A DNA stretch of 12,012 bases from Thermoleophilia bacterium (lineage in GTDB: Bacteria; Actinomycetota; Thermoleophilia; Gaiellales; Gaiellaceae), in NCBI GenBank assembly GCA_025934335.1, contig JAICYG010000074.1:1-12012 (forward strand), given 5' to 3'. A program made the position numbers and the translations under genes. The notes below the pieces were generated by a model. It was not told the DNA's origin. It worked only from the letters and a program-made list of their open reading frames with translations, and ran no database searches. Below, piece after piece: positions 1 through 4,140 of this stretch (position 1 is its first letter; the number at the start of each line of letters is the position of its first letter).

Positions 1-98
1 AGAACATCCTCACCACCGAGGCGATCGTCGCCGAGGCCCCGGAGAAGAACCCCGTGGGCGCCGGCGCCGGCATGCCGGACATGGGCGGGATGATGTAA
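1..98 (+). CDS. groL: GroEL chaperonin (60 kDa), C-terminal end only
   Basis: Partial gene: only the last 31 codons and the TAA stop (96-98) are in the window, read from position 3. GroEL is the cytoplasmic double-ring chaperonin that folds proteins with GroES and ATP. The visible residues run NILTTEAIVAEAPEK and end in a Gly/Met-rich tail (GMPDMGGMM). This is the typical end of bacterial GroEL: the last equatorial-domain helix with the TTEA motif, then the flexible Gly-Gly-Met tail that points into the ring cavity. A strong terminator follows 32 nt after the stop, so groEL is the last gene of its transcript. The call rests on a short but very characteristic tail. Whether this is the only groEL copy cannot be seen. 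Confidence 0.93.
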   Translation, partial: NILTTEAIVAEAPEKNPVGAGAGMPDMGGMM

Positions 99-100
99 GC

Positions 101-119
101 GATTCTCCTCCGGAGAATC
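101..119 (+). other. Small hairpin just after the groEL stop
   Basis: A perfect 8-bp inverted repeat (GATTCTCC, 3-nt spacer, GGAGAATC) starts 2 nt after the groEL stop codon. It has no T-run after it, so it is not an intrinsic terminator by itself. It could stabilise the 3' end of the groEL message or mark the upstream edge of the real terminator at 130-161. Confidence 0.5.
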
Positions 120-129
120 TCCAGGTAGC

Positions 130-161
130 GGAACGGGCGGCCAGTGGCCGCCCGTTCCTTT
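130..161 (+). terminator. Intrinsic terminator of groEL
   Basis: A perfect 13-bp inverted repeat: GGAACGGGCGGCC at 130-142, a 3-nt AGT loop, and the complement at 146-158, followed by TTT. The stem is GC-rich at its base. It ends the plus-strand groEL transcript. The T-run is short, as is common in high-GC genomes. Confidence 0.88.
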
Positions 162-162
162 C

Positions 163-192
163 GGTGTCTGACACCTTTAGGTGTCTGACACC
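163..192. repeat. Two direct copies of a 13-bp palindrome, GGTGTCTGACACC
   Basis: GGTGTCTGACACC occurs at 163-175 and again at 180-192, separated by TTTA, giving a 17-bp period. Each copy is itself a perfect palindrome around a central T (GGTGTC/GACACC). The two copies can also pair with each other into one hairpin with 12 bp, a single central mismatch and a TTTA loop. The pair sits between two terminators in a convergent intergenic region, which is where REP-like palindromes usually accumulate. Its function is unknown. Confidence 0.8.
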
Positions 193-200
193 ATTTCGCC

Positions 201-231
201 AAAAAGAAGACCCGCCGGGGAGCGGGTCTTC
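201..231 (-). terminator. Intrinsic terminator of the sulfite-oxidase-like gene
   Basis: A perfect 10-bp inverted repeat (GAAGACCCGC at 206-215, 6-nt loop, complement at 222-231) is flanked on the plus strand by AAAAA at 201-205. Read on the minus strand this is a GC-rich stem followed by TTTTT, a classic intrinsic terminator. It lies 74 nt beyond the stop of the minus-strand gene. The intervening 232-305 holds only a weak 5-bp hairpin (243-257) and nothing else I can support. Confidence 0.88.
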
Positions 232-305
232 GAGGGGATGGGGAGGTTGTTGACCTCTGTCTCGGCGCCGCGTCGCTGCCGCCTCATCCCTCGTTCGGGT
301 GAATC

Positions 306-914
306 TCAGAAGGCGTAGCGCTCCTCGGCCCAGGGGTCGGCGTCGTTGTGGTAGCCGTAGCGCTCCCAGAAGCCCGGCTTGTCGACGGCGGCCAGCTCGA
401 TCCCGCGCAGCCACTTCGCGCTCTTCCAGAAGTACTTGCCGGGGATCACGAGCCGCAGCGGGTAGCCGTGCTCGGGCGTCAGCACCTCGCCGTCGCCGTG
501 CGTCGCGAGCAGCGCGTCCTCCTGCTCGAGGAACGAGAGCGGGACGTTCGCCGTGAACCCGGCCTCCGAGTGGGCGATCGCGAAGCGTGCCGACGGCTTC
601 GGCCGCGCGAGCGCCGCGAGCTCGCGCCAGTGGACGCCCTCGAAGCTCGTGTCGAACTTCGACCAGCGCGTGACGCAGTGGATGTCCTGCACGTTCGAGC
701 TGCGCGGCAGCTCGCCGAACTGCGCCCACGACAGCTCGCGCGGCTCCTCGACCTCGCCGAAGATCCGGAGCGTCCACGTCGAGAGGTCGGGGTAGCTCGG
801 GACCGAGCCGGCGTGGAGCACCGGCCACTTGTCCGTCAGGTGCTGCCCGGGGGGGAGCCGCCCGGGGTCGTAGCCCGCATCACGCACCTTCGACTCCGCT
901 TTCGACCTGAACAC
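306..914 (-). CDS. Sulfite-oxidase-like molybdopterin oxidoreductase
   Basis: Encodes 202 residues from a GTG start at 914. It is a compact protein of the oxidoreductase molybdopterin-binding family (sulfite oxidase/MsrP fold). Visible marks are the molybdenum-ligand cysteine in DIHCVTRWS (Cys80), and the motif HGYPLRLVIPGKYFWKSAKW near residues 139-158, which in this family contacts the cofactor and substrate. There is no haem domain, no dimerisation domain and no Tat or Sec signal, so it looks cytoplasmic and relies on an unknown electron partner. The physiological substrate cannot be told; sulfite is only the namesake. An in-frame ATG exists further upstream at 980, but it would run through the divergent YgfZ gene. 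GTG 914 sits 7 nt after a -10-like TAGACT. GTG 887 is a shorter alternative. The gene ends before its own terminator at 201-231. Confidence 0.85.
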   Translation of the reverse strand: MFRSKAESKVRDAGYDPGRLPPGQHLTDKWPVLHAGSVPSYPDLSTWTLRIFGEVEEPRELSWAQFGELPRSSNVQDIHCVTRWSKFDTSFEGVHWRELAALARPKPSARFAIAHSEAGFTANVPLSFLEQEDALLATHGDGEVLTPEHGYPLRLVIPGKYFWKSAKWLRGIELAAVDKPGFWERYGYHNDADPWAEERYAF

Positions 915-934
915 GAGGTCTAGTCTAGGGAGCG
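915..934. promoter_or_regulatory. Divergent promoter with shared -10 region (20-nt gap)
   Basis: Only 20 nt separate the two start codons. On the plus strand TAGTCT (921-926) ends 8 nt before ATG 935. On the minus strand TAGACT (927-922) ends 7 nt before GTG 914. The two hexamers overlap in the near-palindrome CTAGTCTAG. Both match the TANNNT -10 consensus at the distance expected if transcription begins at or next to the start codon, meaning leaderless messages. AGGGAG at 927-932 is too close to ATG 935 to be a normal ribosome-binding site. No clear -35 hexamers are visible. Confidence 0.6.
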
Positions 935-1711
935 ATGACCACCGTGACGCAGGGCGGCGTGGCGGCCCGGGCGCGCGCATACGTGCGCGTGCAGGGCCCC
1001 GACGCCGTCGACTACCTGAACCGGATGCTGACGAACGACGTCCCCTCGGAGGGGTCGGTGGACGCGCTGCTCCTGACGCCGAAGGCGCGCGTGATCGCGC
1101 CGGTGCTCGTCTGGCGCCGCGGCGACGACGACGTCCTGTTGCTCACCGAGCCCGAGCTCGGCGAGCCGCTGCAGTCGCAGCTCGCACGCATGCGCTTCGC
1201 CGCGAAGTGCGAGGTCGCGCTCGAGGAGCACACCTCGTCGATCGTGCTCGGCGGCGAGGAGGGGATCCCGAACCGCGACTACGGCGTGCCGGCGGTCGAG
1301 GTGCTCGACGCGGGCCTCGACGCGACGGTCCCGGACGACGAGCTCGAGCGTCTGCGGATCCAGGCGGCGACGCCGCTCTTCGGCCGCGAGCTCGACGACC
1401 GCGTCCTGCCCGCCGAGGCGGGGCTCGACGAGCGCGCCATCTCCTTCACGAAGGGCTGCTTCCCCGGGCAGGAGCCGGTGGCGAGGCAGCGCTACCGCGG
1501 CAAGGTGAACCGACGCCTGCGCATCCTCGAGGTGCAAGGGACGCCCGAGCCGGAGACGCCGGTCGTCGACGGCGACAAGGAGGTCGGCCGCATCACGAGC
1601 GCCGTCGAGGGCCTTGCGCTCGCGTACGTCCGCTCCGCGGTTGCCGACGACGCCGAGCTCACGGTCGGCGGAGCGCCGGCGCGGCTACACTGGCCGACCG
1701 AGCGCCCGTAG
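935..1711 (+). CDS. ygfZ: YgfZ/GcvT-like folate-binding protein
   Basis: Encodes 258 residues. YgfZ proteins are tetrahydrofolate-dependent accessory factors that help build or repair certain Fe-S enzymes; they share the fold of the glycine-cleavage T-protein without its partner lipoyl system. The signature KGCFPGQE is at residues 173-180 with the conserved Cys175, followed by ARQRYRGKVNRRL. The N-terminal half carries the typical GPDAVDYLNRMLTNDV segment at about 21-36. The length is slightly below the E. coli protein (about 325). It is divergent from the sulfite-oxidase-like molybdoenzyme. The TAG stop (1709-1711) falls inside the downstream tRNA gene, a 10-nt overlap, so the last two sense codons (Arg-Pro) are tRNA acceptor-stem sequence. 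The ATG at 935 is likely leaderless. Confidence 0.9.
   Translation: MTTVTQGGVAARARAYVRVQGPDAVDYLNRMLTNDVPSEGSVDALLLTPKARVIAPVLVWRRGDDDVLLLTEPELGEPLQSQLARMRFAAKCEVALEEHTSSIVLGGEEGIPNRDYGVPAVEVLDAGLDATVPDDELERLRIQAATPLFGRELDDRVLPAEAGLDERAISFTKGCFPGQEPVARQRYRGKVNRRLRILEVQGTPEPETPVVDGDKEVGRITSAVEGLALAYVRSAVADDAELTVGGAPARLHWPTERP
1686..1691 (+). promoter_or_regulatory. Candidate -10 element for the tRNA-Arg gene, inside ygfZ
   Basis: TACACT fits the TANNNT -10 consensus and ends 10 nt before the first base of the mature tRNA, leaving a plausible start at A1697. It lies within the last codons of ygfZ (Leu-His). No convincing -35 is visible about 17 nt upstream. A separate tRNA promoter here is an inference from position; the tRNA could instead be released from the ygfZ transcript. 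Confidence 0.4.
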
Positions 1712-1774
1712 CTCAGGGGATAGAGCGCTGCCCTGCGGAGGCAGAGGTCGCATGTTCGAATCATGCCGGGCGCA
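1702..1774 (+). tRNA. tRNA-Arg, anticodon GCG
   Basis: A complete cloverleaf of 73 nt. The acceptor stem is a perfect 7 bp (1702-1708 with 1767-1773). The D-arm is GCTC/GAGC with an 8-nt loop AGGGGATA. The anticodon stem is CTGCC/GGCAG with loop CTGCGGA (1733-1739). The variable region is 5 nt, and the T-arm is GCATG/CATGC with loop TTCGAAT. U33 is present and the anticodon is 1735-1737 = GCG, reading the arginine codon CGC (and CGU by wobble). Discriminator A1774 is followed by CTT, so CCA is not encoded and must be added. The D-loop contains an A near position 20 and C35 is present, both consistent with arginine identity. It overlaps the end of ygfZ by 10 nt, and a protein gene starts 2 nt after it. 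Confidence 0.96.
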
Positions 1775-1776
1775 CT

Positions 1777-2073
1777 TTGCAGCGTTGGGAATATCGCGTC
1801 GTCTCCGTGTCCGACGGGCTGTATACGTCGACGCTGAACGAGTACGGCTCCGAGGGCTGGGAGCTCGTAACCGTCGCCCATGACGTGCGCACGGCCCCGG
1901 AGCAGCGGGAGAAGGGCCTCCCGGTACCGCCCGGTCTCGGCAAGCTCGGCCAGGCGGCGTCGAAGCTGAGCGAGCTCGAGGGGCGCGACGCGTCCGCGCC
2001 GGAGCCCGGCTCCGTCTCGACGACGCTCCTCTGGGTGCTTCGCCGCCCGCTCGACGATGACTACGAAGACTGA
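1777..2073 (+). CDS. Small DUF4177-like (WEYRVV) protein
   Basis: Encodes 98 residues from a TTG start placed 2 nt after the tRNA discriminator base. The N-terminus MQRWEYRVVSV followed by LNEYGSEGWELVTV is the hallmark of DUF4177-type small proteins, whose function is unknown. The rest is a charged linker, then a short strand TTLLWVLRRPLDDD that completes the domain. The reading frame is open far upstream through the tRNA and ygfZ, but that part is out-of-frame shadow sequence. A later GTG at 1807 would cut off the conserved WEYRVV strand, so TTG 1777 is preferred. There is no room for a ribosome-binding site other than within the tRNA. RNase Z processing would leave a nearly leaderless message. 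Confidence 0.72.
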   Translation: MQRWEYRVVSVSDGLYTSTLNEYGSEGWELVTVAHDVRTAPEQREKGLPVPPGLGKLGQAASKLSELEGRDASAPEPGSVSTTLLWVLRRPLDDDYED

Positions 2074-2082
2074 TTCGCGTTA

Positions 2083-2110
2083 GGCGTTCGTTCGCAGCGG
2101 TGAGAACGCC
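2083..2110 (+). other. Inverted repeat before GTG 2114
   Basis: GGCGTTC (2083-2089) and GAACGCC (2104-2110) form a perfect 7-bp inverted repeat with a 14-nt spacer. A competing 5-bp pair, AGCGG (2096-2100) with CCGCT (2109-2113), overlaps it and abuts the start codon. The purine-rich GGTGAG at 2099-2104 is the best ribosome-binding site candidate and would be sequestered in either structure. It might tune translation of the next gene or be an operator. Only the base pairing is seen. Confidence 0.35.
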
Positions 2111-2113
2111 GCT

Positions 2114-2641
2114 GTGGCGGACGTCCCCGACCGGCTGACGCTGAAGCAGAACCGCGACCTCGACGGCATCTCGCGCGTGCCGTGGTCGCGGCGCGTGATC
2201 CTGACGCTGCTCCTCGTCTTTCTCGCGCTCGGGCTCGCGAACGTGTTCGGACAGCGCCCCGGCACCTCGAGCGCGGCGACGCCGCAGGCGCAGCTCGAGG
2301 TCTACGCCCCCACCCACCTGCGCGGCGGCCTCCTCTTCTCAGCTCGCTTCCACGTCGTCGCGACGGAGGAGATCCACAACGCGATCCTGATCCTCGATCC
2401 CGGCTGGCTCGAGAGCATGGCCGTGAACACGATCGAGCCGAGCCCGCTCGGCGAGGCGAGCGACAACGGCCGCCTCACGCTTCAGCTCGGGCACATCCCG
2501 AAGGGCTCGTCGCACATCCTCTTCATGCAGTTTCAGGTGAACCCGACGAACCTCGCGTGGCAGCGCAGCGCCGACGTCCGGCTCGCCGACGGGTCGACGC
2601 CGCTGCTGCACGTCGGCCACCACTTCACGATCTACCCCTAG
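2114..2641 (+). CDS. One-TM protein with extracytoplasmic beta-rich domain, unknown function
   Basis: Encodes 175 residues from GTG 2114, the only possible start because an in-frame TAG lies at 2081. The layout is a basic cytoplasmic stretch of about 27 residues (ends WSRRV), one membrane helix at about 28-46 (ILTLLLVFLALGLANVFG), then about 125 residues outside the membrane. That outer part looks rich in beta strands (QLEVYAPTHLRGG, FSARFHVVA, LTLQLGHIPKG, ILFMQFQVNP, HHFTIYP), like an Ig-type sandwich. I do not recognise a family. The DUF421 membrane gene follows 9 nt downstream with its ribosome-binding site starting on this stop codon, so the two are almost certainly co-translated and may form one membrane unit. 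Confidence 0.82.
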   Translation: MADVPDRLTLKQNRDLDGISRVPWSRRVILTLLLVFLALGLANVFGQRPGTSSAATPQAQLEVYAPTHLRGGLLFSARFHVVATEEIHNAILILDPGWLESMAVNTIEPSPLGEASDNGRLTLQLGHIPKGSSHILFMQFQVNPTNLAWQRSADVRLADGSTPLLHVGHHFTIYP

Positions 2642-2646
2642 GAGAG
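2641..2646 (+). promoter_or_regulatory. Ribosome-binding site of the DUF421 gene
   Basis: GGAGAG starts on the last base of the preceding TAG stop and is 4-6 nt from GTG 2651. It fixes that start and is one of only two clear Shine-Dalgarno sites in the window. Confidence 0.75.
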
Positions 2647-2650
2647 AGCC

Positions 2651-3094
2651 GTGGACATCGTCCTGCGCGCGATCGTCGTCTTCGCCTTCCTGATGGTGCT
2701 GGTGCGCGTGATCGGCCGGCGCGAGCTCTCGTCGCTGCAGCCGTTCGATCTGATCCTGCTGATCATCCTCGGCGACGCCGTCCAGCAGGGCCTGACCCAG
2801 GACGACTACTCGCTCACGGGGGCGTTCCTCGCGGTCGGCACGATCGCGCTCTGCCAGGTGCTCGTCTCCTACGTGAGCTACAAGTTCCCGCGCACCCGCA
2901 AGGTGATCGAGGGCGTGCCGATCATCGTCCTCCAGGACGGCGAGCCGATCAAGGACAACCTGAGCCGCGAGCGGCTCGACATCGACGACGTCGCCGAGTC
3001 TGCGCGTCGGCAGGGAATCGGTCAGCTGAGCGAGGTCAAGTGGGCCGTGCTCGAGACGACCGGCCAGATCAGCTTCATCAAGAAGAGCGGTTAG
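2651..3094 (+). CDS. DUF421 (YetF/YdfS-like) membrane protein
   Basis: Encodes 147 residues from GTG 2651. It has the DUF421 layout: three membrane segments (about 2-20, 33-49 and 58-76) with the conserved motif RVIGRRELSSLQPFDLILL between the first two. A cytoplasmic alpha/beta domain follows from about residue 86 (GVPIIVLQDGEPIKDNLSRERLDIDDV, ending SEVKWAVLETTGQISFIKK). Bacillus members (YetF, YdfS and relatives) are linked to spore or cell-envelope physiology, but the biochemical role is not established. It is complete although shorter than Bacillus homologues, with no C-terminal extension. It is likely co-transcribed with the one-TM protein upstream. Its TAG stop overlaps the stop codon of the convergent gene (TTAG, 3091-3094). 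Confidence 0.88.
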   Translation: MDIVLRAIVVFAFLMVLVRVIGRRELSSLQPFDLILLIILGDAVQQGLTQDDYSLTGAFLAVGTIALCQVLVSYVSYKFPRTRKVIEGVPIIVLQDGEPIKDNLSRERLDIDDVAESARRQGIGQLSEVKWAVLETTGQISFIKKSG

Positions 3095-3336
3095 AGCTGC
3101 GTCTTCGTGTCGTTGACGAGGTTCTCGCCGAGCGCATGCAGCACGTCCGGGCGGTCGAGCAGCCGCTTGACCTGTTCCGGCGTGCAGCGGTTCGTCACGT
3201 AGTGGTCCTCGAGGATCTCCTGCACCGGACGGCCGCGCTGATGCTCCCGGATCACGTACTGGGCGATCCGCTCCTCCGTCTGCGACCGCGATCCGAGGAA
3301 CGAGAACGCGCCCTTGATGGCGTCGCGGAGGCTCAT
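3091..3336 (-). CDS. Small helical protein, unknown function
   Basis: Encodes 81 residues from ATG 3336. I do not recognise a family. The sequence is charged and predicted to be helical: an N-terminal MSLRDAIKGAFSFLG, then EERIAQYVIREHQRGRPVQEILEDHYV, and a second helical unit TPEQVKRLLDRPDVLHALGENL. There is one cysteine (RCTPEQ) and no membrane segment. Reading further upstream to 3465 would overlap the divergent gene and adds a low-complexity Ser/Arg stretch, so 3336 is preferred; a TATACAAT -10-like box lies just upstream. The gene converges on the DUF421 gene with a 4-nt stop-codon overlap and is divergent from the 3362 gene. Confidence 0.78.
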   Translation of the reverse strand: MSLRDAIKGAFSFLGSRSQTEERIAQYVIREHQRGRPVQEILEDHYVTNRCTPEQVKRLLDRPDVLHALGENLVNDTKTQL

Positions 3337-3361
3337 GCGGGAGGAATTGTATAGTCGCGGC
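3337..3361. promoter_or_regulatory. Divergent promoter with shared -10 region (25-nt gap)
   Basis: On the plus strand TATAGT (3350-3355) ends 6 nt before GTG 3362. On the minus strand TATACAAT (3353-3346) ends 9 nt before ATG 3336. The two -10 elements overlap on opposite strands. The distances leave 0-3 nt of leader, and no Shine-Dalgarno is usable for either gene (GGAGGAAT at 3339-3346 is on the plus strand but 16 nt from GTG). This is the same design as at 915-934 and 4116-4140. Confidence 0.62.
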
Positions 3362-3703
3362 GTGAAGGCTCCCGCGAGGGAAGGCCGGTTCGCAGAGCGC
3401 CGTGTCGAAGGGCTGGACGACGGAGGCGCGGCCGAGCGTGTGGTGATCTGGATCGAGCGGCGCACGGGCGCGCTCTGGGCGGTCGGCCGGCAGGTGAACC
3501 CGCAGCATCGCGAGACCGAGGCGCCCCGCGAGGACGACTACCTCTGGCAGGGATACGAGCTCGACGACTGCCTCGAGGCCGCGAACGCGGCGCTCGAGGA
3601 CGATGCGGTCGTGTCGGAGGGCGACGGCAGCGGCGCGAAGGTCAGGCCCTTCCACCGGGACGAGCTGCTCGCGCCGCTGGAGAAGTTCTTCTTCGGTCGT
3701 TAG
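3362..3703 (+). CDS. Small acidic protein, unknown function
   Basis: Encodes 113 residues from GTG 3362. I do not recognise a family. Notable segments are an early strand pair RVVIWIERRTGALWAVGRQV, an acidic block DDYLWQGYELDDCLEAANAALEDD cut by a Trp/Tyr-rich piece, and a C-terminal motif PFHRDELLAPLEKFFFGR. The pattern of strands followed by helices suggests a small globular alpha/beta protein; there is no signal or membrane segment. An earlier in-frame ATG at 3314 would overlap the minus-strand gene, whereas GTG 3362 is 6 nt after TATAGT. Its last 62 nt are antisense to the end of the metalloregulator gene. Confidence 0.75.
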   Translation: MKAPAREGRFAERRVEGLDDGGAAERVVIWIERRTGALWAVGRQVNPQHRETEAPREDDYLWQGYELDDCLEAANAALEDDAVVSEGDGSGAKVRPFHRDELLAPLEKFFFGR

Positions 3704-4115
3704 GCCACTCCAGGTTCGCGTCCGGGATCGGGTCCCCGTGCGGGTCGTGCGTCGGGTAGCCGAGCGCGCGGTCGATCCGCGCCTCGAGCTCCTCCGAGAT
3801 CACGTGCTCGAGCCTGTCAGCCTCCGCGTGGACGTCGTCGACGTGGACGCCGAGCGTCTCGGCGAGGTACAGCTCGAGCAATCTGTGGTGGCGGATCACC
3901 TCCAGCGCCACGCGCTCGCCCGCCTCCGTCAGGCGGGCGCCCCGGTAGCGCTCGTGTGCGAGCAGGTCGAGAGCGGCGAGCTTCTTCACCATCGCCGACG
4001 CCGACGCGGGTGCGACGCCGAGGTTCTTCGCGAGGGCGCCGATCGTGACGCGACCGTGCGCGGCCTGCAGCTTGTACACCGCCTTCAGGTAGTCCTGGAT
4101 CGACTCGCTCAGCAC
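3642..4115 (-). CDS. DtxR/MntR-family metalloregulator, manganese-type ligands
   Basis: Encodes 157 residues from GTG 4115. A winged-helix DNA-binding domain (about 1-70, recognition region VAPASASAMVKKLAAL, wing ERYRGARLTEAG) is followed by the dimerisation and metal domain (HHRLLELYL at 76-84, HAEADRLEHVISEEL at 96-110). There is no C-terminal SH3-like domain, so it has the short MntR form. Metal ligands by alignment in my head: Asp8, His77, Glu81, His96, Asp100, Glu103, His104. DtxR/IdeR have Met10 and Cys102 where this protein has Asp8 and Asp100. In published mutants of this family Asp at those two places favours Mn(II) over Fe(II), so a manganese sensor is likely. The GTG start aligns with the N-terminus of IdeR; ATG 4148 would overlap mqnD. 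A tail of about 25 residues (from NLEWPND) is Arg/Ala-rich and unlike the family. Confidence 0.88.
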   Translation of the reverse strand: MLSESIQDYLKAVYKLQAAHGRVTIGALAKNLGVAPASASAMVKKLAALDLLAHERYRGARLTEAGERVALEVIRHHRLLELYLAETLGVHVDDVHAEADRLEHVISEELEARIDRALGYPTHDPHGDPIPDANLEWPNDRRRTSPAARAARPGGRA

Positions 4116-4140
4116 TGGTGGGAGGGTAACGTCATGCTCC
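4116..4140. promoter_or_regulatory. Divergent promoter between the metalloregulator and mqnD (25-nt gap)
   Basis: On the plus strand TAACGT (4127-4132) ends 8 nt before GTG 4141. On the minus strand TACCCT (4128-4123) ends 7 nt before GTG 4115. Both fit TANNNT at leaderless distance. The TAACGTCA stretch is close to a palindrome and could also be bound by the regulator itself, but no recognisable MntR or DtxR box is present. GGGAGGG (4120-4126 area) is too far from GTG 4141 to act as a ribosome-binding site. This promoter would drive the whole 4141-11252 gene chain. Confidence 0.55.

Noticed and set aside
101..119. First hairpin after groEL as the terminator
   Set aside because: It has no T-run; the 13-bp stem with TTT at 130-161 is the better terminator.
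163..192. A CRISPR array from the repeated 13-mer
   Set aside because: Only two copies with a 4-nt spacer and no cas genes; the palindrome fits a REP-like element better.
1207..1776. Upstream extension of the DUF4177-like frame through the tRNA
   Set aside because: It runs through ygfZ in the wrong frame and through a structural RNA; homology begins at WEYRVV.
2339..3655. Minus-strand open frame of 438 codons across the DUF421 region
   Set aside because: It is antisense to recognised genes and of low-complexity Arg/Ala/Asp composition with no domain.
3091..3703. Toxin-antitoxin or defence module from the two small genes
   Set aside because: They are divergent, not co-directional, and no toxin, nuclease or antitoxin motif is visible.
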